Source of the DNA: Nocardia brasiliensis ATCC 700358
Lineage (GTDB): Bacteria; Actinomycetota; Actinomycetes; Mycobacteriales; Mycobacteriaceae
Length of the DNA stretch: 64,000 nt
Assembly: GCF_000250675.2 (NCBI RefSeq)
Contig: NC_018681.1
Span: forward strand, 3,348,001 to 3,412,000
Direction: 5' to 3'
Shown here: piece after piece, positions 18,010-26,261 of the stretch
Layout: the number at the start of each line of letters is the position of its first letter
Numbering within the stretch: position 1 is the first letter of the stretch
Notes under the pieces: model-generated
The model's database searches: none
What the model saw: the letters and a program-made list of their open reading frames with translations, nothing else
Told to the model about the DNA's origin: nothing
Made by a program: the position numbers and the translations under genes

Positions 18010-21000
18010 CCCGACTCGTGCAAAGCGCCGGCCAGGGCGCCGAGTGTTGGTGCCGCGAAGAACATTTCATGCGGTATCGCAGTGTCGAGCGCGCCCTCCA
18101 GGCGGGCGTGCACCTGCACCATCTGCACCGAGGTGCGTCCCAGCGCGCTGAGGGGTGTGTGCGCCGACAGCGGCAGGCCGGTGAAGCCGTCCAGCGCCCG
18201 GATCATGTGCCCGAGGGTCGCCGCGGCCACCGGTGCCAGATCGGCCGGCGGTGCCGTCCCGGCCGGTTCGGTCAGCGCGAGATCGCGGGTGTCGTCGACG
18301 AGAGCGCGCACATCGGTGCCGCGCCGGTCGATGCCGATCTGATAGTCGCCGGGCGGGCGGCACAGGGTCTCCACGGTCAAGCGGACCGCGTCGTCGGGCC
18401 GCAGCGCCAGGAAACCCCGTGCGGCCGCGGCCGCTTCGTACCGATTCCCGGCGTTGACGCCGGTCGCGCGCCAGAGGCTCCAGGCGAGCCTGGTGATCGG
18501 CATGCCGTCTCGTCGGCGCAGTTCCGCGGTGAGCGCGCGCGACAGCGCGTTCGTGGCGGCGTACGCCGCGCAGCCCGCCGCGGGAAACTCACCCATCAGT
18601 GAGGAGCCGAGGATCAACTGGGAGCTGGGGCGCTCCCGGACGAGTGCCGCGGCCACCAGCAACCCGCGCAGGTGACCAGTGGCGGTGAGGTCCCAGTCGG
18701 CGGGCTGCTCGGCGCGCAACGTGCGCAGGCGGTACTCGCCCGCCAGCTGGATCACACCGTCCAGCGGTGCACCCCACCGGTTTTCGGCGGCCGTCACCGC
18801 CGCGCGTACGGCGGACTCGTCGCGGAGATCGACGGCCGCGTACTCGACCTGTGCGCCGGCGTCGCGAAGTTTGCGCCAATTGTCCTGCAATGCTGTGTTA
18901 TTCGGTCCGTCGAGCGCGCGCCTGCCGACGATCAGAAACCGGGCGCGCAAGGTGGCGGCGAGATCACGCACCAACTCGGTGCCGATACCGCCCGCGCCGC
19001 CCAGCACGACGTAGCGTCCATCCGTCCGCAGGGGGCTCGGTACGGTGACCGGCGCGTCGACCCGAGTCAGGGCGGGTAGATACGGACGGCCTTGTCGCCA
19101 GGCGACTTCCGGGTAGGCGGTGCTGTGATCGCCGAGTGCGATGGCCAGGTCCCTGGCGGTGCGTTCGGGCGCGCTCTCGGCCAGATCGATGTGCACCGCC
19201 TCGCTACCGGGATACTCCTGCCGGTACACCGCGGTGACGGCCGCGGTGGCCGCGGCCGCGACGATGCCGGACTCGGTTCCGGTCAGCACGTGCGCGCCCC
19301 GGCTCACCGTGATCAGTCTCAGACCGGCGCCGTCGTGCGTGCAGCACTGGATCGCGCTGACGAGATGCTTTGCATACGAATCTGTTTCGGCGGCGAGGCT
19401 CCACAGGTAGACGACCGTCTGCGGCGTGCCGAGCGCCGCCCGAACCGCCGCCCAATGCTGATCGAGGTCCGGATCGATGACAAAGCCGTCCTCGGTACGC
19501 CGAAAGTCGGTGCCCTGCCGGACGAGCAGGTAGTCATCCGGCAGCTGCCTCGTGAATTCCGCCGCGACACCGGACGCGTCGGCGAACAGCACGATGGGTC
19601 CGCGCAAACCGGTGGCGTGCCGCGGCGACGGCGGCACCGGCCGCCACCGAGTGACATAGACGCAATCGGGTGTCGTACCGGACGCACCGCCGACCCCGTC
19701 GACAACGCGGGCCGCGAGTTCGCCGTCGGCGAGCCGTCGCGCCAGGACCGCCCGCTGGATCTTTCCGCCGGTGGTACGCGGGAATTCGGCGGTCGTGAGC
19801 GCGGCGATCATGCCGACCGGCAGGCCGAGCCGCTCGCCGACCGTCGCCGTGATCCGTGCCGCGGTCCGCCGTTGGTCACCGGAATCGGCTGGTACGTAAC
19901 AGATGCCGAGCAGCTCGGTGCCGAGCTCGGGATCGGCGACACCCACCGCGGCGACGTACCCGCGCCGGACGCCCTCGATCTCGTGCACCAGCTCTTCGAT
20001 GGTGTGGCTGTGATACTTGGCCCCGTTGACCACCACCACGTCCTTGGCGCGACCGGTGATCACGAGTTTGCCGTCGGCGAGGAACGCCAGGTCGCCGGTG
20101 TCGAGCCAGCCGTCGACGGTGAACGCGGCGGCGTTGGCCTCCGGGCTGTCGAGATACCCGGGCGTCACTCGGCTGCCCCGCACCTGTAGCCGGCCGATCG
20201 TGTATTCGTCCAGCGGGAGCAGGTTTTCGTCGACGATACGCAGCCGGCTGCCCGGCGCGGGTGCACCCATGCTGATGTAGTCGATACCGGAGTGGGTCAC
20301 GATATGGTCCGCGGCGTCGAAGTACGCGCACGAGGCGGCCGTCGCGGTCTCCGCCATGCCCCACATGTGCACGAAGTTCGCCGCCGTGACGCCGAAACGC
20401 GCCAGCTCTCCGAGGAATCCGTCGACCACCGCCGGGATGCACTGTTCCCCGGCGTTGAGCAGGGTGCGCAGGGCCGACAGATCCCACTGACGCCGCGGCG
20501 CCTGTTCGAGGGCCGCGGTGAGCATCCGGTAGCCGAAGTTGGCCGACCAGGTGTGCGCCACTCGGTATCGCTCCAGCAAGTCGAGCCAGCGCAGCGGCGC
20601 CGCGGTGATGTAGCTCGTGCTCGCGTGCACGCTCGTGCAGCCCAGCACGGCGTCCCGCAGCAGATACATCACCAGGGCGGGAGCATGGTCGAAGGGCAGC
20701 CAATTGAGGCTGGTCTCACCGGCGCGGATCAGGTCGACCTGGCGGGCCGCCAGGGCGTTCTCCACGATCGCGCGATGGGTGAGTTGAATCAGCTTGGGGC
20801 GCCCGGTGCTACCGGAGGAGAGCACGAGCACCGCGACGTCGTCGGGGTCGGGTGCGTGCACCTCGGCGACGGGTAGCGCTGCCGCCGTGCACAATTCACC
20901 GACGGTGACACCCAGCTCCAGCGATTCGGCGAGCGGAGGGGAGGTGAGTATCGGTGCATCCAACAGTCGTTGCGACAACGCGACGAGCACACCGGCGTCG

Positions 21001-21647
21001 TCGCGCTTCGGTTCGACCGCGGTGACCGGCACGAAGCCGCCGAGCAGGCAACCCCAGACCGCCACGACGTAATCGGCGAGATCGTGCAGCGCCAGTACGA
21101 CTTTCGCACCGGGCAGCAGCCCCCGCCCGGACAGCCCGGCGGCGAGCCGCAGTCCGCGCTCGAGCAATCGGTCGTACGGCATGCGGGTTTCGCCGTCCGG
21201 CCCGACGGTCACCACCGAATGCGCGGTGGCCGCCGCCGCGCGCAGCGCCGCCGGGAGGGTGCGCGGATCGGTCCGGGTGACAACGAGTTCGGGACCTGCC
21301 GCCTGCGCGAGACGACGGACCGTGGACGCCGTGTGGTCCTGCGCGGGGCGGTGGACCCCGACGCGGCGATGGCCGAGCGGATAACGCACCGGCACCCAGT
21401 CCTCGGCCGCCTGTGCCTCGGGCAGTGCCGCGAGGTCGGGCTCGCCGTCGGGCCGCCGCGGAATCCGGCGCAGCACGCGGACCGCGATCTTCGGTGTCCG
21501 GCTCAGCTCCCGCTGCACTTCGATCGGATCGGCGTCGGCCGAGGGCACGACGTAGACGTGGTATTCGCCGGGCACCTCGGCGGGAATCGCAAGGCAGTCC
21601 AGTACGTCCGGCCTGGCGAAGATCTGCTGGACGAAGGCGGTGCTCAT
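17967..21647 (-). CDS. Adenylation-ketoreductase-carrier trifunctional protein (NRPS/PKS-like)
   Basis: A 1226-residue megaenzyme without ketosynthase, acyltransferase or condensation domains. Residues ~1-70 resemble the small C-terminal subdomain of adenylating enzymes. About 115-650 is an ANL adenylation domain (A3 core SSGSTGRPK near 277, TGDLAFLADGKLVITGR, and the A10 lysine in PRTTGGKIQR). About 670-1080 is a PKS-type ketoreductase (GGAGGIG near 882; SS...Y...N catalytic residues in SSLMG and AAYAATNA). The C-terminus is a carrier domain with the phosphopantetheine serine in LSALGRTSVQM (near 1171). It could load and reduce a 2-keto or 3-keto acid on its own carrier. ATG 21647 overlaps the stop of the NAT-like gene. 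Confidence 0.88.
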   Translation of the reverse strand: MSTAFVQQIFARPDVLDCLAIPAEVPGEYHVYVVPSADADPIEVQRELSRTPKIAVRVLRRIPRRPDGEPDLAALPEAQAAEDWVPVRYPLGHRRVGVHRPAQDHTASTVRRLAQAAGPELVVTRTDPRTLPAALRAAAATAHSVVTVGPDGETRMPYDRLLERGLRLAAGLSGRGLLPGAKVVLALHDLADYVVAVWGCLLGGFVPVTAVEPKRDDAGVLVALSQRLLDAPILTSPPLAESLELGVTVGELCTAAALPVAEVHAPDPDDVAVLVLSSGSTGRPKLIQLTHRAIVENALAARQVDLIRAGETSLNWLPFDHAPALVMYLLRDAVLGCTSVHASTSYITAAPLRWLDLLERYRVAHTWSANFGYRMLTAALEQAPRRQWDLSALRTLLNAGEQCIPAVVDGFLGELARFGVTAANFVHMWGMAETATAASCAYFDAADHIVTHSGIDYISMGAPAPGSRLRIVDENLLPLDEYTIGRLQVRGSRVTPGYLDSPEANAAAFTVDGWLDTGDLAFLADGKLVITGRAKDVVVVNGAKYHSHTIEELVHEIEGVRRGYVAAVGVADPELGTELLGICYVPADSGDQRRTAARITATVGERLGLPVGMIAALTTAEFPRTTGGKIQRAVLARRLADGELAARVVDGVGGASGTTPDCVYVTRWRPVPPSPRHATGLRGPIVLFADASGVAAEFTRQLPDDYLLVRQGTDFRRTEDGFVIDPDLDQHWAAVRAALGTPQTVVYLWSLAAETDSYAKHLVSAIQCCTHDGAGLRLITVSRGAHVLTGTESGIVAAAATAAVTAVYRQEYPGSEAVHIDLAESAPERTARDLAIALGDHSTAYPEVAWRQGRPYLPALTRVDAPVTVPSPLRTDGRYVVLGGAGGIGTELVRDLAATLRARFLIVGRRALDGPNNTALQDNWRKLRDAGAQVEYAAVDLRDESAVRAAVTAAENRWGAPLDGVIQLAGEYRLRTLRAEQPADWDLTATGHLRGLLVAAALVRERPSSQLILGSSLMGEFPAAGCAAYAATNALSRALTAELRRRDGMPITRLAWSLWRATGVNAGNRYEAAAAARGFLALRPDDAVRLTVETLCRPPGDYQIGIDRRGTDVRALVDDTRDLALTEPAGTAPPADLAPVAAATLGHMIRALDGFTGLPLSAHTPLSALGRTSVQMVQVHARLEGALDTAIPHEMFFAAPTLGALAGALHESGQQASVFGPATSAT

Positions 21648-22549
21648 CGGGTCGCGTCGGCGTCGGCTCCGGCGCGGGCCGGAGCCCAGTCGTCCCGGAA
21701 GCGTTGCGCCGACCATTCGGTGACCACGCGCTGCCACAACGCTTCCCGCTCGTCGAGCGCCTCAGGGATCGTCAGCTGGAAGACGGTGGCCAGGGTGTCG
21801 AAATAGTCGTCCTGGTCGCCGATCGTGCGGATGGCGCGCCCCGCCGCGGTGACCTTCGACAGCTGCGTGCCGATCAACTCGTCGAAACCGGACTCGTCGT
21901 GCCGCTTCACCCAGCCGTAGCGGAAGAAGATCGCCATATCGGTCTCCGCCATCCGGGTGTAGATCTCGGCCAGTTCGGCGTAGGCCACCTCGGTCAGCGC
22001 GAAATCGACACCACGGCAGGACTCGTGCCGGTCGTAGTCGAAGCGCCACCAGCGCGGGTCGAGCTCGGACGGACGCAGCCGATAGCGGAACTCGCCGCGC
22101 GCGTAGTCGCCCGGGATCAGCGGAATAGGCCGCGAGAAGCCTTCGCCCGCACCGACATCGAGTAGCCAGCGGCCGCCCGGATTGTCCGTCGCGGGCAGGT
22201 TGTCGACGGTGAGCACGACGTGCGTGCCGGTGGGCGGCTGGGCGCTCGGCGCGAACCGGCTCTGCGTGGCCGCCGGACGCAGTCGTGCGTCGTAGCCGAG
22301 CCGGTCCAGCAACCAGCCGAACGCGCCGTTGAGGTGGTAGCAGATGCCGCCCAGGCCCTGCTCGACGATGCGGTCGACGGCATCGTCGACCGCGATCGAC
22401 GGTGTGTGCCAGAGTGTTTCGAACGGCACCCGGGCGGCGTGGGCGGCATGCAGCTCGGCGAGAGCTGTGGCCGAACGCGCGGGGAACCCGTCGAATCCGA
22501 GCCTGCGCAGGTAAGCGCCGACCCGTGGGTCGTCAGTGGCTGCGGACAT
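21644..22549 (-). CDS. Arylamine N-acetyltransferase family protein (amide-synthase candidate)
   Basis: A 301-residue NAT-fold protein with the complete thiol triad: Cys70 in GLGGICYHLNG, His110 in GTHVVLTV and Asp131 in LLDVGAG. NAT homologues in antibiotic clusters (RifF type) form amide bonds by attacking carrier- or CoA-bound acyl chains; detoxifying NATs acetylate arylamines. Here it is wedged between a free condensation domain (17-base overlap) and the adenylation-ketoreductase-carrier gene (4-base overlap), so acyl transfer from a carrier protein is the more likely role. The usual RGG before the Cys is LGG here. Confidence 0.82.
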   Translation of the reverse strand: MSAATDDPRVGAYLRRLGFDGFPARSATALAELHAAHAARVPFETLWHTPSIAVDDAVDRIVEQGLGGICYHLNGAFGWLLDRLGYDARLRPAATQSRFAPSAQPPTGTHVVLTVDNLPATDNPGGRWLLDVGAGEGFSRPIPLIPGDYARGEFRYRLRPSELDPRWWRFDYDRHESCRGVDFALTEVAYAELAEIYTRMAETDMAIFFRYGWVKRHDESGFDELIGTQLSKVTAAGRAIRTIGDQDDYFDTLATVFQLTIPEALDEREALWQRVVTEWSAQRFRDDWAPARAGADADATR

Positions 22550-23828
22550 GCTGAACCTCCCGTAACGCGCTCGTGCAGCGGGACAATTCGGTGAGCCACA
22601 GCTCGCGCAGCGATTCGACGCGATCGCGGGTCAGGATGTCGGTGCGGTACCAGAGGCGGCCCTTCGGCTCCGCGCCGGACCACACCTCGAGGGTCAACTC
22701 GTACGACGACTCCTGTTTGGGCCGGTGCAGGTATTCGACCTCGGTGCCGGCGAGCGTCAGGGTGACACTCGCGCCGGTCTGCACGACGAACCCGGCCTGG
22801 CAGAACGGCATCCGGCGGGGATCACGCTGCGGGTCGAGCCGGATGATCTGCTCCAGCGGCATGAACTGGTGGTCCATCGCGTGCAGCAGACCGGTTGTCG
22901 CGGTGGCGAGGTCGGCGCGCGGATCATCGGCACCGGTGTGCCGGAACCGCAGCGCGATCGCCGAGGCGAAGCAGCCGACCGCGTTGATGCTCGATTCGGC
23001 CGCCCGGCCGTTCACCGGCACACCGATCGCGAAATCCGCCGCGCCGGTGAATGTTCGTAGTGCCCGCGCCCACGCGGCGAGCATGACCATGCTCGGCGTG
23101 GTGCTGCCGATATTGCGAAACGCCGTGCCCGGCAAGGCGAACCACAACTCGTCCACGGCCCCGCTGCTGAGTTCCGTGCCCGCCGACTCCGGATGCGGGA
23201 GCGGCAGATCCGGCACCCCGACGAGCTGGCGCCCCCAGCGCAACAGCTCGTCCTGTTCGTCCGGGCCAGCCAAGCGCTCCTGTTCGGCCCAACTGGCGCG
23301 GAAATCGGTGGGTGCCGGGACCGGATCAGGTCGGCCCGCGAGCGCACGGGTATATGCCGCGCCGAGCGCGTCGAACAGGATGATCGCCGACCAACCGTCG
23401 AACGCGGTGTGGTGCACGCTCACCGCGAGCAGGTGCCGGTCGTTGTCGCCGGTGCACAGCAGCGCGCGGATCGGCACTTCGGCAGCCAGCGTGAAGGGCG
23501 TGGCCGCGAAGGTACGGACCGCCGCCGAGTCGGCGTCGGGGTCGATCCGGCGCACCGTCAGCACCGAAGGCGTCGCTTCCGGTGCGAGCACCTCGACCCT
23601 GGTGTCCCGAGCACCGACCCGGATTATTTTCGTGCGCAACGCGCTATGGCTCGCGATCACCCAGCGCAACGCCCGATCCAGGGCGTCGGCGGACACTTCG
23701 CCGCCGATCCGGAAGACGAAGGTATCGATGCCGTCGCGATAGCCGGGCTGTTTCTGCTCGCGATACCAGAACCGCCACTGCGGCACCGGGAGTCCGGCCA
23801 GCCAGCGAATGCCCGAGGTGTCGGTCAT
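22533..23828 (-). CDS. Stand-alone condensation domain protein
   Basis: A 431-residue free-standing NRPS condensation domain. The catalytic HHxxxDG motif is intact as VHHTAFDGWS near residue 140. The second lobe has IGVPVNGRAAESSINAVGCF and the FMPLEQIIR stretch. Such proteins catalyse amide or ester formation between two carrier-bound groups, or between a carrier-bound acyl group and a soluble nucleophile such as a sugar or polyketide hydroxyl. Partners are probably the adenylation-carrier proteins encoded on either side. It overlaps the glycosyltransferase stop by 4 bases. Confidence 0.87.
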   Translation of the reverse strand: MTDTSGIRWLAGLPVPQWRFWYREQKQPGYRDGIDTFVFRIGGEVSADALDRALRWVIASHSALRTKIIRVGARDTRVEVLAPEATPSVLTVRRIDPDADSAAVRTFAATPFTLAAEVPIRALLCTGDNDRHLLAVSVHHTAFDGWSAIILFDALGAAYTRALAGRPDPVPAPTDFRASWAEQERLAGPDEQDELLRWGRQLVGVPDLPLPHPESAGTELSSGAVDELWFALPGTAFRNIGSTTPSMVMLAAWARALRTFTGAADFAIGVPVNGRAAESSINAVGCFASAIALRFRHTGADDPRADLATATTGLLHAMDHQFMPLEQIIRLDPQRDPRRMPFCQAGFVVQTGASVTLTLAGTEVEYLHRPKQESSYELTLEVWSGAEPKGRLWYRTDILTRDRVESLRELWLTELSRCTSALREVQHVRSH

Positions 23829-25036
23829 CGAGGAGCGTCCACTCGCTGGGGCGCACCCGCGCGTGCCAGCCGCTCCAATTGCTCGACCACGGCCAGCGGA
23901 GTCGGGCGGGCCAGCATATCGTCGCGTAACTCGCCTGCTGCGGTGTGGAATTCGTCCTCGAACAGCCGATCCACCGCGGCCGCGATATCGGCGTCGGCGA
24001 GATCCGTGCCGGGCAGGTTCAACCCGGCCCCGCTGTCGCGCACGTGATGACCGTGGAAGACCTCGTCCGGCATCTGCGAAATGACCAGTTGCGGTAGACC
24101 GTTCACCAGGGCGGTCAGCACCCCGCCCGCGCCGCCCTGGTCCACCAGCACCGAACAGGTCGAGGCGAGCTGATGCAACGGTGCCGGGCCGAGGTGGACC
24201 ACATTGTCGGGGACGTGCTCGAACAGCTTGCGCTGGTCCGCGGTGACCGCGACGGCCAGCTCGACGTCGTGCCGCGCGAGTGCCTGCACCACGCGGGGCG
24301 CGAGCACCATGTGGTCGAAACCGAGGCGGCTCTGCGAAGTACCCCAAGTGATGCCCACCCGGGGCCGGGCGGGCGGTTCGAGCAGCCATGGTTCGAGGAC
24401 CGCGGGGCCGTTGTAGGGGACGAAGCGGATCGGTTCGCGCACTTGACGATCCGCGACCTGCAGGCGCGTCGGCGCGGGATCGAGGGTGCTGTCGCCGTTC
24501 ACCCCGATGCGGGTCAGGCCGTAGGGCGCGGCGAGTTCCCCGATGAGGTCCTCTTCGAATTCCGCGATGGGCGCGGTGAAATCGATACTCCACAGGTGTC
24601 GCACGGTCGGCACGTCGAGCAAGGTCCCGATCAGCGGGCCGACGAAACCGGCGGGCTCGAAGACGATCAGATCCGGCTGCCAGCGCCGCGCGAACGCGAC
24701 CGCTTCGGGCGCCTGCGCCTGCGCGGCGGCCGCGGCGAGCCGGAATCCGTTGAGCCGCCTGCGCCGGGCCCGCTCCGCGGCGGCGACCGGGTCCGAGGTC
24801 GGCTCGGGCGCGGCGGGTTTCCAGGAGCGGCGCTCGAGTTCGTCGCGCAGCCGGGCATAGGAGTCGAACTCCGGCCCCGCGCCCAGCGCGGGCAGGCCGG
24901 CGCCGACGATCGCGGGCACCAGATCCGGGTTGCTCACCACCACGACGTCGTGACCGCTGGCGCGTAATGCCCAGCCGAGCGGCACCATCGGGTACAGATG
25001 GCCCGGCATGTTCCACGTCGCCAGCAGGACGCGCAT
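23825..25036 (-). CDS. GT1 family glycosyltransferase (antibiotic type)
   Basis: A 403-residue GT-B enzyme of the antibiotic glycosyltransferase group. MRVLLATWNMPGHLYPMVPL carries the catalytic His. FARRWQPDLIVFEPAGFVGP is typical of this group, and the donor motif appears as VLVDQGGAGGVLTALVNG. That last motif has Asp where a His usually precedes QGG/HGG, a possible donor-binding change. GGAGG lies about 6 bases before ATG 25036. It is first in a four-gene minus-strand operon ending with the adenylation-ketoreductase-carrier gene. The acceptor is probably the aromatic polyketide or a sugar on it. Confidence 0.88.
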   Translation of the reverse strand: MRVLLATWNMPGHLYPMVPLGWALRASGHDVVVVSNPDLVPAIVGAGLPALGAGPEFDSYARLRDELERRSWKPAAPEPTSDPVAAAERARRRRLNGFRLAAAAAQAQAPEAVAFARRWQPDLIVFEPAGFVGPLIGTLLDVPTVRHLWSIDFTAPIAEFEEDLIGELAAPYGLTRIGVNGDSTLDPAPTRLQVADRQVREPIRFVPYNGPAVLEPWLLEPPARPRVGITWGTSQSRLGFDHMVLAPRVVQALARHDVELAVAVTADQRKLFEHVPDNVVHLGPAPLHQLASTCSVLVDQGGAGGVLTALVNGLPQLVISQMPDEVFHGHHVRDSGAGLNLPGTDLADADIAAAVDRLFEDEFHTAAGELRDDMLARPTPLAVVEQLERLARAGAPQRVDAPR

Positions 25037-25226
25037 CCTTGCCTCCGTCCGAGAGAGAGTCGGTGCGCACAGCGTCCACGGGCCCGCTCGAAGATCACTC
25101 CAGCACCGCTGTGCGGCCCCGGCGGCTCGGGTCCGGCAGCGGCCTCGTCGAGTGCGGCACGGTTGATCCTTGAGTGCCGCGGCGGATCGTTCGACCTCGC
25201 AGTACCCGGCACGACGAGGAGAAACG
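25037..25226. promoter_or_regulatory. Divergent promoter region between GT1 and luciferase-like genes
   Basis: The 190 bases between two outward-facing operons must contain both promoters. CTCGAAGATCACT at 25087-25099 matches 11 of 13 bases of CTCCACGATCACT at 36253-36265 in another divergent region of the cluster, so it may be a shared regulator site. GAGGAG at 25215-25220 is the ribosome binding site of the luciferase-like gene. Confidence 0.5.
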
Positions 25227-26261
25227 ATGCGGCTCGCGGTGTTCCTGACCCCACGACACGCCCTCCGCCTCGCTCCCGCCGCCGAACGACTGGGGCTCGA
25301 GTACGCGCTCGCACCCGAAGGGTTCCGCGGTGACGGCGTGAGCGTGCTCGGCGCCGCCGCCGCGGTCACCTCGCGGCTCACCCTGGCCTCCGGGCTGCTC
25401 CAGGCGCCCGCGCGCAGCCCGGTGCTGACCGCGCTGACCGCGCTGACTCTCGACGAACTGTCCGGCGGGCGGTTCGAACTGGGTCTCGGCGTATCGGCCG
25501 CAGACGTGGCGCGGGGTTGGTACGCGGCGGACCTGCGGCGGCCCCTGGCCTGGCTGCGTGAATACGTGGAGGTGGTGCGTTGCGCGCTGTCCGGCGCACC
25601 GGTGCGCTATGCGGGCGAGCACTGGCGGCTGCCACCGGACGATCCGGACGGCACCGCGGCCGTCGCCCAGTTGCGCGCCTTCGAACCACGCCCCGAACTG
25701 CCCATACTTCTGGGCGGTGTCGGTCCGCGCGCGCTCGAGCTGGCCGGTGCGATCGCCGACGGCTGGATCGGCGCGTTCTGCTCACCCGAACGCATCTCGT
25801 GGGCGCTCGACCACGTCCGGATCGGCCGTTCCCGCGCCGGCGCGAGCCTCGACGGCTTCCGGGTGCTGCCCTCGATCCCCATCGGCGTCGGACCCGATGC
25901 CGAATCCGCGGCCGTCGCGTTGCGGCCCTACTACGCGAATTTCCTTGCGCTCGGGCGAGGTACGGGCGTCTACGCGGGCGTGGCGACCGATATGGGTTAC
26001 GGCGAGCAGGTCCAGCGGGTCCATCGGCTGGTGGCGGCCGGTGACCGGGCCGGTGCGGCAGCGGCGGTACCGCTGGACCTGATCCGGCGCACCGCGCTCC
26101 TCGGCGACGCGCACAGTATCGGCGCGCGCATGTCCGAGTACGCGGCGGCCGGGGTGACCATCCTCGGTTTGACCTTGCTGGCCGCCGATTTCGACGACCA
26201 GGTCGACGTACTGCGCACCGCCGCACAGGCGCTGGACCTGGCACAGGGGGTCAGCCGGTGA
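25227..26261 (+). CDS. LLM-class (F420/flavin-dependent) oxidoreductase
   Basis: A 344-residue bacterial-luciferase-like TIM barrel. ALTLDELSGGRFELGLGVSA is the family signature, ELPILLGGVGPRALELAGAIADGWIG (around residues 155-180) the second, and the C-terminus has GVTILGLTLL. These enzymes use F420 or FMN to oxidise or reduce small molecules; some luciferase-like proteins in NRPS clusters hydroxylate carrier-bound substrates. ATG 25227 has a strong GAGGAG site. It shares a GTGA overlap with the adenylation-carrier gene, suggesting action on that protein's bound substrate. Confidence 0.87.
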   Translation: MRLAVFLTPRHALRLAPAAERLGLEYALAPEGFRGDGVSVLGAAAAVTSRLTLASGLLQAPARSPVLTALTALTLDELSGGRFELGLGVSAADVARGWYAADLRRPLAWLREYVEVVRCALSGAPVRYAGEHWRLPPDDPDGTAAVAQLRAFEPRPELPILLGGVGPRALELAGAIADGWIGAFCSPERISWALDHVRIGRSRAGASLDGFRVLPSIPIGVGPDAESAAVALRPYYANFLALGRGTGVYAGVATDMGYGEQVQRVHRLVAAGDRAGAAAAVPLDLIRRTALLGDAHSIGARMSEYAAAGVTILGLTLLAADFDDQVDVLRTAAQALDLAQGVSR

